A stretch of 64,000 nucleotides of DNA, from assembly GCA_933822405.4 (NCBI GenBank), contig CAKOGP040000001.1, positions 929,036-993,035 of the forward strand, written 5' to 3'. The first letter of the stretch is position 1; each line of letters starts with the position of its first letter. The notes under the pieces are model-generated. The model saw only the letters and a list, made by a program, of their open reading frames with translations. It made no database searches and was not told where the DNA came from. This DNA comes from Cylindrotheca closterium (Eukaryota; Bacillariophyta; Bacillariophyceae; Bacillariales; Bacillariaceae). Positions 21,490 through 31,525 of this stretch are shown one piece after another. Both the position numbers and the translations under genes were made by a program.

Positions 21490-22596
21490 CTAAAAGTTTT
21501 TATCCCCACGCATGGCGTGTTTGTTTCCACTACCTCTTGGATTTTGATCCTTCCAATCATCCCAATCCCTGTCTAATTTGGCACTGGCGTCCACTAGTTC
21601 CTTGTTGTCCTCCATTCCATCACGAACGAGTTCCTTATACCTCCGTGGCTTGTTCATATTTTCAGCCTCTGCCAGTTTCGACCGTTCCTCCCTTTCCATT
21701 GCTTCATGATACTCTCGTTCACCAAGTTCTTCCAAACTCATTGTGGGTTGATTCCAACCTGGCTGAAACACCTTGGATCGAACTTCACTTCTATTGAACT
21801 GCAGCTGACCAGTAGCACTCTTGGTGACTTGGGTAAGCTGCAGAGGTTTGCCCGAATTGGGTGGCGGCCTCGTGTCCTGCACTGGTGGACCTCCTTGATG
21901 CTTCTGTGTTCGCTTCCGTTCTTCCTCCATCTTTACCATCATTTCGATCATCGGCAACTCTCTTTTCGATGAAGCCCATTGTTCAAGAGCATCACTCTTC
22001 TGAAGCTCAAGTTGTTTGAGAAAGATGGATCTTTCCAAACTTTCTTCATCGTGCCCATCAACTTCCTCGTCAGCAGCCATTCCCATTCGTCCACGTCGTT
22101 CTCGCAGCGCCTTGAGCTGTTGGGCTTCTTTTTTTGCTTCCTGTTGCGCCTTGAACTTGGCAATTTTGATATCACGGTTCGGTACCGGCATTGGCTTTGA
22201 TATGTCCGTTTCTTCCAGCAATTCATGAAACTCCTTTTCTTCCTCTTTTGTCAACTGTTCTAATCGTTCCAAACGTCCCAGAAAGGCTGCCCACAAATCA
22301 CAACATTTGAGTATATTGCTCTTTCGTTCCACTATTTTCCCTGGTGAAGCTGGTAAATTTGTATAAGCAATAGCCAACAGATGTTCCAAAGCGAGAAATG
22401 GAATGGTCTTGGTGCTAACATCTTCCAGTGTTTCATTTTGGGAGAAAAGAGACACTGCGACGACATCTTTTTGAACTGCTTCCAATATTGGAATAGCTTC
22501 TTGAGCATTGGAATCTGCAAGCACTGAGCCTCGCAGTAGCTTCTCCTTGAGACTCTCTCCATTCGGAGATCCAGCACTGGCTTGGTTCTCACTCAT
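21490..22596 (-). CDS. TAP42: TAP42/alpha4-like PP2A regulator
   Basis: A single exon of 368 residues. Features of the TAP42/IGBP1 family include the helical N-terminal region (LALEHLLAIAYTNLP, then SNILKCCDLWAAFLGRLERL), the basic NRDIKIAKFKAQQEAK segment that contacts the phosphatase catalytic subunit, FLKQLELQKSDALEQW, and the C-terminal RSKVFQPGWNQPTMSLEELGEREYHEAM ending in DRDWDDWKD. Family members bind and stabilise the PP2A catalytic subunit and act downstream of TOR. It is head-to-head with the first RelA/SpoT-TPR gene (270 bp between starts). Confidence 0.95.
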   Translation of the reverse strand: MSENQASAGSPNGESLKEKLLRGSVLADSNAQEAIPILEAVQKDVVAVSLFSQNETLEDVSTKTIPFLALEHLLAIAYTNLPASPGKIVERKSNILKCCDLWAAFLGRLERLEQLTKEEEKEFHELLEETDISKPMPVPNRDIKIAKFKAQQEAKKEAQQLKALRERRGRMGMAADEEVDGHDEESLERSIFLKQLELQKSDALEQWASSKRELPMIEMMVKMEEERKRTQKHQGGPPVQDTRPPPNSGKPLQLTQVTKSATGQLQFNRSEVRSKVFQPGWNQPTMSLEELGEREYHEAMEREERSKLAEAENMNKPRRYKELVRDGMEDNKELVDASAKLDRDWDDWKDQNPRGSGNKHAMRGDKNF

Positions 22597-22866
22597 CGTA
22601 TGGAAGTGTTATTTTTTATGATTAGTCCTTTCGACTAGCTTCGTTGTGAGAAAAATGTGGGTGGTCAGCTGAGTCAACCAATTTTGTCCGTTTGGCAAGC
22701 GGACATTCATCAGTTGGGTATGACAGTCACAGTCATTTTGCAAGACTTACGTTGGTGGGTTCGTTTGATGTAGGTCACGAGGCCCAAAAGATTTCCGCAT
22801 CCATACCATCAAATCTCAATCTCCAGTGGAAACGATTGAAACAGCAAAACAACCAAGGCAAACAAG

Positions 22867-24801
22867 ATGGGCGAAGATAGCAGCGTAGAGATCTCGGACG
22901 TCGAGCTTAGCGAGGACGAAGCTCCTGCTCCAGACAAAGAGGAAAAAGGCAAAATTGCACCTCTGGAGGATGATCTTGCGGATCGAACCTATGACGATGA
23001 TGATGACGATGATGATGAGGAGGAGGAAGAGGACCAAGATGGTTTGTTGCTTGTGAAGCAAGAAAAATTTTACGAACGTCTTAATCACTTCATGGATGTC
23101 CAGAGAAAACTTCAGGAGCGTATGAAGAAAATCGATCCTGACAATAGATTGGCCAAAATTGAAGTGGAAGATCACTCTGGTGGAATCCAAGAGGAAGACG
23201 GCATGTTCAAAGTTAAATACCAGCAAAAAGATGCTGAAGGAGAGCCGGCGAGTAACCTTGGAGAAGTCTACGAGGCTGCTTATCAAATCAAGCAGGCATT
23301 GCGAGATCTACTCGATTCAATGGCTGACAAAGTTAAGGGGCTTGACTATGTTGATTGCCAAATTCACGAGCTCAAACCACGTGACAGAGCAAACGACAAA
23401 GCTCGTGAAGAATACCTTTTCCGCTCTCCAGGGCCAGCAGAGAGTTGGATTTACGATGTTCTTCGGTCGACGGTCATTTGCAAGACGATGAAGCAAGTTG
23501 AATCTGTGGCTAAATTTTTGGGAAAGAAAGCACACATTGTTCAAGTCAAGAACCGTTTCCGCCGACCTGCATACAGTGGGTACCGCGACATCATATACCA
23601 CGTTTTGCTTGATTGGCCTTACAAGGCGGGAGTTCAGTTCGTTGCCGAGATTCAAGTTCACCACAAAGATGTCTTGAACCTTGAAAAGATGTTCGGTCTG
23701 CGAAACCACTACCTATTCTTCCGTCCTATCTTCGCGGGTCCAATGCGATCCACTGTTGAGACGCTTCGTGACTTGGCCTTGATTCATAAATCAGGAAAGA
23801 TCGATGATGCCTTGATGGGCAAGATCCTCGAATTTGAAGATCCTGACCAGCTCTTCACCTTTGCTAGAATTTTCTACTTGCAGCTCGAGGATTACGATCG
23901 TGCGCTAGAGATCTATTCTCGTGTCTTGACATTGCAAGAGTCCACAATTGGAGAAGTTCATGCTCAGACTGCTGCGACATACCAAGATATTGGTCTTGTT
24001 CAAGCTGAGAAGGGACTCTTCGATAATGGGCTACGAAACCTGCAAAAGTGTCTTGAAATCCAAGAAGAGGTCTTTGGTGCTTATAGTCCTGAAGTCGCCA
24101 TCACTCGAAGCCTTCTTGGTGCAACCATTGTTCGACGTGGTGATGACGGAGATGAGCTCATGGAGCACCGTGGAGCTTTACAACAGTACAGAAAGGCGCT
24201 TGTGATCCGAGAAAGATGCCTGGGAGAGGATCACCTGGATGTCGCTGGTTCTTATCAAAACATTGGAGCCTCCTTGTGCAAGTTGGGCGATTTTCAAGGA
24301 GCCTTGGCTGCTTATCGCGAGTCTCTTTCGATTTTGGAATCCTTGCTGGGAGAAAATCATGCTGAAGTAGCCGTCGGCCATAGCTTGTTGGGTAGCGTGC
24401 TATATCAGCAAGGAGATTTCCAAGGAGCAATGGAAGAGTACAGTATTGCTCTTGCCATTCGTGAGGAAGTCTTTGGAAAGACCCACGCAACTTCTGCTGA
24501 ATCTCACACCGAGATTGGTAAGTTGCTTGCTGAAGTCCAAGACTACGATGAAGCCGAGTCACGACACAGAAAGGCTCTGCGTATCCGCGATACTGTCGTT
24601 GGGCGAACTAGTCCCGAGGCAGCTGAATCGCACTACTACCTTGGTTACGTCTTGAACAAGAAGGGAGACTACGAAGAAGCATTGAAGGAACACAAACTCG
24701 CTCACTCGATCCGCTTCAAGGTATTCAGTAAGAAGCACCCTGATACCAAGGCATCTCTAAGAAGCATCCGCATCAACGAGAATAAGCAAGAAGAGCCTTA
24801 G
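22867..24801 (+). CDS. RelA/SpoT-like domain plus kinesin-light-chain-type TPR protein, copy A
   Basis: A single exon of 644 residues. Residues 1-60 are acidic (runs of D and E). A helical segment (60-160) leads to a RelA/SpoT-like nucleotidyltransferase domain: WIYDVLRSTVICKT (D197, R200), IVQVKNRFRRPAYSGYRDIIYHV (GYRD 238-241) and FVAEIQVHH (E261). From about 320 to 635 there are repeated 42-residue TPRs of the kinesin-light-chain type, with units such as ALQQYRKALVIRERCLGEDHLDVAGSYQNIG. The D, GYRD and ExQ positions of RelA synthetases have counterparts, but the rest is diverged, so (p)ppGpp synthesis is unproven. No transit peptide is seen; the protein is probably cytosolic. It is paralogous to the next gene. 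Confidence 0.8.
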   Translation: MGEDSSVEISDVELSEDEAPAPDKEEKGKIAPLEDDLADRTYDDDDDDDDEEEEEDQDGLLLVKQEKFYERLNHFMDVQRKLQERMKKIDPDNRLAKIEVEDHSGGIQEEDGMFKVKYQQKDAEGEPASNLGEVYEAAYQIKQALRDLLDSMADKVKGLDYVDCQIHELKPRDRANDKAREEYLFRSPGPAESWIYDVLRSTVICKTMKQVESVAKFLGKKAHIVQVKNRFRRPAYSGYRDIIYHVLLDWPYKAGVQFVAEIQVHHKDVLNLEKMFGLRNHYLFFRPIFAGPMRSTVETLRDLALIHKSGKIDDALMGKILEFEDPDQLFTFARIFYLQLEDYDRALEIYSRVLTLQESTIGEVHAQTAATYQDIGLVQAEKGLFDNGLRNLQKCLEIQEEVFGAYSPEVAITRSLLGATIVRRGDDGDELMEHRGALQQYRKALVIRERCLGEDHLDVAGSYQNIGASLCKLGDFQGALAAYRESLSILESLLGENHAEVAVGHSLLGSVLYQQGDFQGAMEEYSIALAIREEVFGKTHATSAESHTEIGKLLAEVQDYDEAESRHRKALRIRDTVVGRTSPEAAESHYYLGYVLNKKGDYEEALKEHKLAHSIRFKVFSKKHPDTKASLRSIRINENKQEEP

Positions 24802-25178
24802 ATTAGTAGCGTAATTGGATGTTTTAAAAATAAGTTGTCCTTTTTTTGTCAAAGATGACAGGTTTCTATCACTAGGTACTTCCATAGTCACACTTCAATG
24901 TTATTTCTCCGCTGGAATGACTTAGTGGCACCACCATGCAAATTTTTGGCAGCAAGGTTGGGAGCAATAGCAGCACCATATTTGTGAGCCACATTCGATC
25001 GAAGATAAAGGCACCATGTCAAAATCTTCAGATCATATTTTGGAGAAAGTAAGTCAAAGTTAGGAAATCGTTCTATCTTTCCCCCTTCAGCTCTTTTGCT
25101 AACAAAACAATTGGTGGATAGGCAATTATACGTTGCAAAAAGGCACAAGCAATAACTCGGCCATATAATGAGGATGAG
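24802..25178. other. Spacer between the tandem RelA/SpoT-TPR genes
   Basis: This 377-base spacer lies between the two codirectional paralogues. The frame of the second gene is closed upstream of its ATG by a stop near 25150. I see no RNA or repeat. Confidence 0.5.
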
Positions 25179-27989
25179 ATGGTTAAGGCAGGCACTCTTG
25201 CGGCTGAAAAGCTCGATATACTGCTAGAAATGTCAAAAGAAGGTGATTTTGGAGAGCTTGGAGAGCAGCTGATGATTTTGGATGATATGGTGAAGAATAT
25301 GCAACTTGCAATCTTGGAGCCTCTCACGGACTCAATAGAGACGATTGAGCGCCGCATGAACGCATATATAAGCGCAGTAAACGAAGAGGAGGTGAAATCA
25401 TCTGATGCAACGTCAGCAGAAAGAAGTCAAGAGGGGGAGTCAGACGAAGCTGCTGGAAACCGGGACGTTCCTAGGCAAAGTGCAGACACAGAATCCGAAC
25501 CAATGGATGATGTTACGGTCCAACAGCAAAGATTCTTTGAACGACTTCATCACTTTTTCGAATTTCAGAGAATAGCTGAAGAGAAAATGCAAATGATCGA
25601 TCCCTCAGAAAAGTTGGGAACAATTAAGTTGAAGGCTCATTCGAAGGGTATACAGGAGAAAGATGGAACATTCAAATCCGGATATAGGCAACAAGACGGG
25701 AATGGCAAGACCATTAAATACCTTTCCGATCTATATGCTGCAGCCAACGAGGCGAAACCTGCCTTCCAGGATGTGCTCAACTCACTGCTTCAGGATCTTC
25801 CCCAGTTGAATGCAAACAGTGTACAAATGGCACCAATTAAAGATCAAGCTCGTGCAACTGAAAAGGCACAAGAAGAATACACCTATCGTATTCCTGGACC
25901 TCGAGAAGCTTGGTTGTTCGATATTTTGCGCGCGAGTGTAACATGCAAGACACAGAAGCAGATGTCAGATGTCAATAAGTGGCTCAAGGAAAACGTTCAT
26001 ATTGTTGATTGTCAGAACAGATTTGCTTTACCACAGTTCGACGGATACCGTGATCTATTGTATTACATATCAGTCCCATATAAAGAGGAATTGGCTTTTG
26101 TTTGTGAGATCCAGGTCCACCACTTTGATTTCAAACAGCAGTTTGGAGTTAATTCGCATCGACCCTACTTCCGACCCTACTTCTCAGGACCGTGGCGGGA
26201 ACCATTTGAGAATCTTCGCGATTTAGATATGCTTCTCCAAGTGGGAAGAGTCGATGATAATCTCATGGAATTTCTTCTGGAGGCTAATGATTCGAGCCAG
26301 CTAAAGCTCTTTGGTCGGCTTTTCTTTGAAAAGCTGGAGGAAACGGACAGAGCGTTGGAACTCTTCAAACGTGTTTTGACGATGGAAGAAACTGCGCTTG
26401 GGAAGGGACATGTGATCACCGGAACAACATATCAATATCTTGGTTTATCGCTGTTGAAGAAAGGAGACGCGGATAGCGCCCTAATGTACCTGAGGGAAGC
26501 ACTCGCAGTGTCCGATGCGAATCTCGGTTCGGCTCATCCTGAGATAGCACTAATACACAGTCAAATTGGCGATGCCCTTCTGATGAAGGGTGATTATGGA
26601 CAAGCTTTGATTGGACAAACGGAGACTTTGAGCATTCGAGAAAGCTCGCTTGGCGAGAATCATCTCCTTGTTGCAGAATCCTATTTGAAGGTGGCAGAGG
26701 TCCTCCTCGAACAAGGTGATTACAGAAAAGCCTTGGCAGAATGTCACACTGCCTTGACCATCCAAGAGTCAATCTTAGGAGATTCCGCTGCGGAGGTAGC
26801 ACAGACTCGACTATCAATTGGTGAGATTTTGGAGAAACAAGGCGAAGACCAAAAGGCTGCAGAGATGAATCTCTCTGCTTTGAGTATCTTTGAAAAATCG
26901 TATGGAAGGAAAAACGAAAAGGTCGCGGAGGCTTTGAGTCAGGTTGGGGCTTTGCAGGCGAAAAAAGGGCTATACAAGGAAGCTCTATCGAGCCACCAGC
27001 GTGCACTGGAGATTCGTGAAAGCCTTCTTGGAGAGAATCATCCCGAGTGTGCCAAATCGCACACATTCATAGCATTTGTCCTTGACAAGACCAAGGACGC
27101 GGAAGGCGCCGCGTCGTCTTTACAAGTTGCTCTGAAAATCCGAGGCAAATCATTGGGAAGATATCATCTTGAGACTTCAAATTCTCATTTTGACACAGGA
27201 ATTCTACTTTTGAGTAACGGCGATCCACAAAATGCCATGAGTCAGTTCAAAGAGTGTCTTACAATCAGGAAAAGTCTTTGTGGTAGAAACCACCCACTTG
27301 TTGGTCAAGCGATGAATGCTGTTGGTCGATCCAAGGCCCAACTTGGAAGGCTCGATAAAGCTCTTTCAGATCACGAGAAGGCACTTGCGATTCTTGAGAA
27401 AGCTGTTGGTCCGAATCATCCTTGGATTGCAGATACGTATCAGTATTTTGGAGAGATCCAAAACCTGATGGGCGAGAAGGATAAGGCATTCGAGAGTCAT
27501 AGCAAGGCATTGGGTCTGAGAAGTGAACTTCTTGGAAAACACCATCCCGAAACTGCAACATCTTGTCTGCTAATTGCAAAATTGCTTGAGTCAAAGGGCG
27601 ATCTTCAGGGCGCAAAAGTTGCGTACCGCCAAGCGCTAAGTTCCTACCTCGTTTTGCATGGTGAAGATGGTCAAGCCACAGCACAAGTACGGGTATGCTT
27701 AGGACGAATGATGGTTGGGCAGTTGAATTTCGAGGGTGCGGAAGAGGAGCTAGCCAAAGCTAATGCTGTTCTTGAGGGAAACGACGATCTTCTGGCAGCA
27801 GAAGCGTTGTCGTTGCTTGGCACAGTGTTAAGCAAGAGAGAGGATTACGATGGTGCTTTGGAGTTGCATAAGAAGGCTCTAAAGATTCGACGGCGAGTGC
27901 ATGGCGATCAGCATCCTGATACTGCTGATTCAGCATCGAAAGTCGATTGCGCGAGAAGCAAGAATGATGAAGACGAGATAACGTTGTAA
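25179..27989 (+). CDS. RelA/SpoT-like domain plus kinesin-light-chain-type TPR protein, copy B
   Basis: A single exon of 936 residues. An N-terminal helical region (1-65) not seen in copy A precedes a polar linker. The shared module then follows: RFFERLHHFFEFQRIAEEKM, the RelA/SpoT-like core with WLFDILRASVTCKT (D248, R251), DCQNRFALPQFDGYRDLLYYI (GYRD 289-292), FVCEIQVHH (E310), and a FRPYFSGPWREPFENLRDL hinge. From about 345 to 920 there are some thirteen TPRs of 42 residues, many with the LGENHP/LGKHHPET loop of kinesin light chains. The pair clearly arose by tandem duplication, but only the core and the repeat type remain similar. It is 936 residues against 644 for copy A, largely through added TPRs. 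Confidence 0.8.
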   Translation: MVKAGTLAAEKLDILLEMSKEGDFGELGEQLMILDDMVKNMQLAILEPLTDSIETIERRMNAYISAVNEEEVKSSDATSAERSQEGESDEAAGNRDVPRQSADTESEPMDDVTVQQQRFFERLHHFFEFQRIAEEKMQMIDPSEKLGTIKLKAHSKGIQEKDGTFKSGYRQQDGNGKTIKYLSDLYAAANEAKPAFQDVLNSLLQDLPQLNANSVQMAPIKDQARATEKAQEEYTYRIPGPREAWLFDILRASVTCKTQKQMSDVNKWLKENVHIVDCQNRFALPQFDGYRDLLYYISVPYKEELAFVCEIQVHHFDFKQQFGVNSHRPYFRPYFSGPWREPFENLRDLDMLLQVGRVDDNLMEFLLEANDSSQLKLFGRLFFEKLEETDRALELFKRVLTMEETALGKGHVITGTTYQYLGLSLLKKGDADSALMYLREALAVSDANLGSAHPEIALIHSQIGDALLMKGDYGQALIGQTETLSIRESSLGENHLLVAESYLKVAEVLLEQGDYRKALAECHTALTIQESILGDSAAEVAQTRLSIGEILEKQGEDQKAAEMNLSALSIFEKSYGRKNEKVAEALSQVGALQAKKGLYKEALSSHQRALEIRESLLGENHPECAKSHTFIAFVLDKTKDAEGAASSLQVALKIRGKSLGRYHLETSNSHFDTGILLLSNGDPQNAMSQFKECLTIRKSLCGRNHPLVGQAMNAVGRSKAQLGRLDKALSDHEKALAILEKAVGPNHPWIADTYQYFGEIQNLMGEKDKAFESHSKALGLRSELLGKHHPETATSCLLIAKLLESKGDLQGAKVAYRQALSSYLVLHGEDGQATAQVRVCLGRMMVGQLNFEGAEEELAKANAVLEGNDDLLAAEALSLLGTVLSKREDYDGALELHKKALKIRRRVHGDQHPDTADSASKVDCARSKNDEDEITL

Positions 27990-28033
27990 ATTATCATCTT
28001 TACTAGTAGTTTGTCTGAATTGATCTCTCGTCA

Positions 28034-30457
28034 CTAGATTCCCCTCTTTGCCTCTAATTCCTGCAGGAGGACATGACACCGAGTGATCAGCCACAGAGCG
28101 CTTTCAGTTGACTTGTTGTACGCATTTCTGTTCAGTGAAGCAGCTGTGGGTTCAGTTTCGGCTTTCCATCTGCGCCAAGCATATGCAAAGACCATTCGAC
28201 AGATATCCAGGAGAGCAATTTCATACTGTGCCTGTAGAATTTCTCTTGGGAAGACTCTTTCTTCTACATCTTTTTCTGATGACGCGGCACCAAATCTCAC
28301 AAGGTCTTTCTTGAGACTAGAATAGTAGTAGTCGAGGAGCTCTGCTTCTTTGACGCCATCGTAGGAGAGACAACTTGGAAGGAGAGAAGCCGAAAAGTGA
28401 TGTGCGACTTCTGTTGCGGCCAGACCAAATCCAGTCCATTGGAAGTCAATCAAGCCTACTTGGTAGCTTCCTTGGGAACTCTTCCGGAAAAAGATGTTTG
28501 CTTGCTTGGGATCGCCATGAATAAGAGTGCGGTAACGCTTGAATTCGTCACTCGTTGCTTTATCTGCTTTGAACGGATGCGATTCTCGGCCAGCCCGAGC
28601 AACCAAAGATTCCAACCGCTTTCCAATGTTTACCAAGTCCGCATCCTTTAGTTCAGGTATTTGCTTGAGCTCTTCTTCAAATGTTGGGAGCCGTGCTTCA
28701 AATCCTTTTGCAACAATTTCATATTGTTCAAATCCTTGAAGGGACGGCTGCATATATCCGCCATTTTCCCAAACAGAAGCCTCCAGTTCTTCCGCAAGCT
28801 GTCCTCCCTGCTGCTTCCAGAAATTAGAACCGTCCCAGAAATAAGCATGCATTTTTGCAAATTCGGCAATTGACGCCTTTGCCGCAGATTCGTCCAGTAG
28901 CCACCGTTGCTCCCATCCATCCTCGGCATTGAAATCATCAAGAAGAATCGAAAATTTGGACTGGAGCTGTTCCTTTGGACCGAAAGTCGACGCCACTGGT
29001 CGAAGATCTGATCCAAAGACCTTGTTGATCTTCAATCCTGCCTCCTTGATCAATCCCTCTTGACACGCTCGGCTGGTCAAGAAAGAAGTTTCAACTTGAT
29101 AGCTCTTTACGTCACGAATAAGTTTGTGGGGAGCATTCATAAGCTTATTCCTTGAGTGTTCCAAATCTGCCATAACAATTCGCTTGTAGAAAACGCTAGA
29201 AGGCAATTCGCCGTCGTCATTGTTCTCCCATTCCAAAAGTAATCTCCCACCATTTGACATCATACCTCTCCACGCACCCGACTCTGGCGCTGAGTACCCT
29301 TTCAAGCTACCTTTACGGCCCTCCAGCACAAAATCTTCGATTTCCTTTGTGGATAGAGGGATGCCGTCCAGGTTTCGAATCACATCCACCGCTTGAGGCG
29401 TGCTTGGTTCAGTGCTTCCCATCCATTTTCCAAAGATTTTGTGCACAGCCTTCGTGTCAGCCCTCATCTGAGCACATAATTTGTCGTGTAATTCCGAGGC
29501 CTCTTTATCTCCTGATGATGCAATGACTGCAAAAATATTTCCGAACGAACGTTGTGGTGAATGGACGAGTGGTGATCCAAACATATCAGTCACTTTTCCA
29601 CCTTTGCTGTTGATGATCGACTCGGAAGCGCAGGTATCCCAAAGCTGGGATTTGAAATGTAGAACTGCAACCGAATTCGGGACGCTCAAAAGCCGTTGGA
29701 ACTTGGACGCTGTTCCCCCCACAATGACATGACGGGTGTTTTCTGCCAGATTTAATGCATGCAACGTTGCTTTTTGCAGTATCTCGTCCTTGCTATCTCC
29801 AGTGAAGACTGTCACAACATTGTCGTCAATGCTTCCATCCTTCTCTTTCAAAACAGGCCAAGTACCTGCACTGCCTTTCTGATGTGCAGCTCCATAGTGA
29901 ATTACAATATCAGCCTCTGGCGCTTGGGCAAATGGCAACCCAACAACACCTGCAAGAGTTTTGTTGTGTCTAGCAATTCCAATGAGGGAAGCAACGTTTT
30001 CCAGCCGACCTTCAACGAACTCTCGTGTCCCATCCAAAGGATCTACAAAGAGCGATATCTCATCAAGTGATAGTTCTTCGTCCTGTAACGATGTCTCATC
30101 TAGTAGATTCATGTTTAACAAGTTTCCATCAAAGGTTGGAGCTGCATCTCCTTCATCTTCTTCCCCAATAATGTTGAGTTCACTCCCCCAAGTTCCTCTC
30201 AAGCTGCCAATTATTTTGGCTTGGGCGTCGAGATCTGCTTGTGTGAGAACACTTCTGGCGTCACCCTCCTCTTTCAGTTTGCCTTCTCCATATCCCTTTT
30301 CTTGAAAGGCTCGAATGATCTGTAGGAAGTGTCAATCTTTGAGTGAATAGTCAATCACATGAATCTCAAGAGCGCAACGGCTCTATCTTACCTTGCAGCC
30401 CTGATGGCTCGCATCAACGCATGTTGAAAGCAATTGAGTCAAGGAAACAGTCCTCAT
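28034..30457 (-). CDS. Fusion of IMPase/bisphosphate-nucleotidase-like phosphatase and APH/choline-kinase-like kinase
   Basis: Exons 30457-30392 and 30319-28034, with a 72-nt intron, encode 783 residues. Residues 1-325 form a lithium-sensitive phosphatase-fold domain with IIGEEDEG (about 72-79), FVDPLDGTREFVEG (metal site D115, D118) and LWDTCASESIINSKGG, closest to 3'(2'),5'-bisphosphate nucleotidases (BPNT1/CysQ). Residues about 390-783 are an aminoglycoside-phosphotransferase/EcKinase-like domain with LIHGDPKQANIFF (catalytic HGD about 623-625) and GLIDFQWTGFG (metal DFQ about 647). Both active sites look intact. One continuous exon covers both, so it is a genuine fusion rather than mis-joined genes. 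The small-molecule substrate is unknown. Confidence 0.85.
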
Positions 30458-30599
30458 TGTAAACAAAAAATGAAAGATACTGTATTTTCAATTTGACCGA
30501 ACTGTTCGACCGACTGCGGACAGACACTGGCCATCCAATTCTGAAAACCATCAAACCAAAACGAAAAACCACAATGATTATTAGAACGGAACAACAACA

Positions 30600-31418
30600 A
30601 TGAAGAAGAAACGCAACCTCTCCGTCTTTGATGCCATTCAAGAGTTGGAATCTGATGATGTAAAGGCCGAAAAGAAACGGCGGAAACGTACAACAACCGA
30701 CCGTCTTCGTGCTGAAGCTGCTCAATCCCAATCGAAAGTCTACAATCATTTGGTAGAGTGTCGAATTCTGTTGCAGCGAGCAACGACCTCGGTCGGAGAG
30801 GAAGAGCAGAATGATGCTGTCGAACAAGACTGTAACACTCTACTAAAGTCACTGCTGCAAGCAAGAAGTAAGCTCGTCAGTGGGGATCCCGATGTAGATG
30901 GGAAATATGAGGACGTCGTCAACAGTTCTTGTGATGACTTGGATGCCGTTTTGCAAGAAGAATACGAGGCCTGCCGAGACATATGGAAGACTGTCTTGAA
31001 CAAACGGCACAATAATTTGAAGCTTCACTCAGGTTTAACAGCCAAAAGTCAATTCAAGGTCATGGATTCTTCCTTTTGGGAACAAGTCGAGGGGACAATG
31101 GAATATGAGGGTCTTCGAGAGAATGATGACCAGAAAGATACTTTCGATGACTCAAAGGTTTATCAGCAGCTACTCAAGGATTTTGTTGCAACCTCGGCGA
31201 ATGCAAATAGTGCAACGCCTCGTCCCGAGAAATCGTCAAAGAATTCCAAGAAAAAGCAAGTTGATCGCGGTGCCAGTAAGGGACGAAAAATTCGATACAA
31301 GGAAATTCCAAAGCTTGTAAACTTCACTTTTCCACTTTCCAGAAACAACACTTCAAATCTTAATCAGGACGAGTGGTTTCAGAGTTTGTTTGGAGGGGCT
31401 GGGTCAAAGAAGTCATAA
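30600..31418 (+). CDS. BFR2: AATF/BFR2-like ribosome-biogenesis protein
   Basis: One exon of 272 residues. Matches to the AATF/Che-1/Bfr2 family are YNHLVECRILLQRA, IWKTVLNKRHNNLKL, DSKVYQQLLKDFVA and the C-terminal KGRKIRYKEIPKLVNF ... WFQSLFGG. The family works in the small-subunit processome on early pre-40S particles in the nucleolus. The usual long acidic N-terminal region is missing: the protein opens directly with MKKKRNLSVFDAIQELES, and the divergent gene starts only 142 bp away, so a hidden 5' exon is unlikely. Confidence 0.85.
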   Translation: MKKKRNLSVFDAIQELESDDVKAEKKRRKRTTTDRLRAEAAQSQSKVYNHLVECRILLQRATTSVGEEEQNDAVEQDCNTLLKSLLQARSKLVSGDPDVDGKYEDVVNSSCDDLDAVLQEEYEACRDIWKTVLNKRHNNLKLHSGLTAKSQFKVMDSSFWEQVEGTMEYEGLRENDDQKDTFDDSKVYQQLLKDFVATSANANSATPRPEKSSKNSKKKQVDRGASKGRKIRYKEIPKLVNFTFPLSRNNTSNLNQDEWFQSLFGGAGSKKS

Positions 31419-31525
31419 ATTGTGCTTCGCAACCTTGGTTTGTTTGTCTCGGAGCTTGTATGTGTTACATTCTCGGTTGATAAAACTAGACTGTAATTTT
31501 TTCGTCACCAATCCTCATTCATTCC

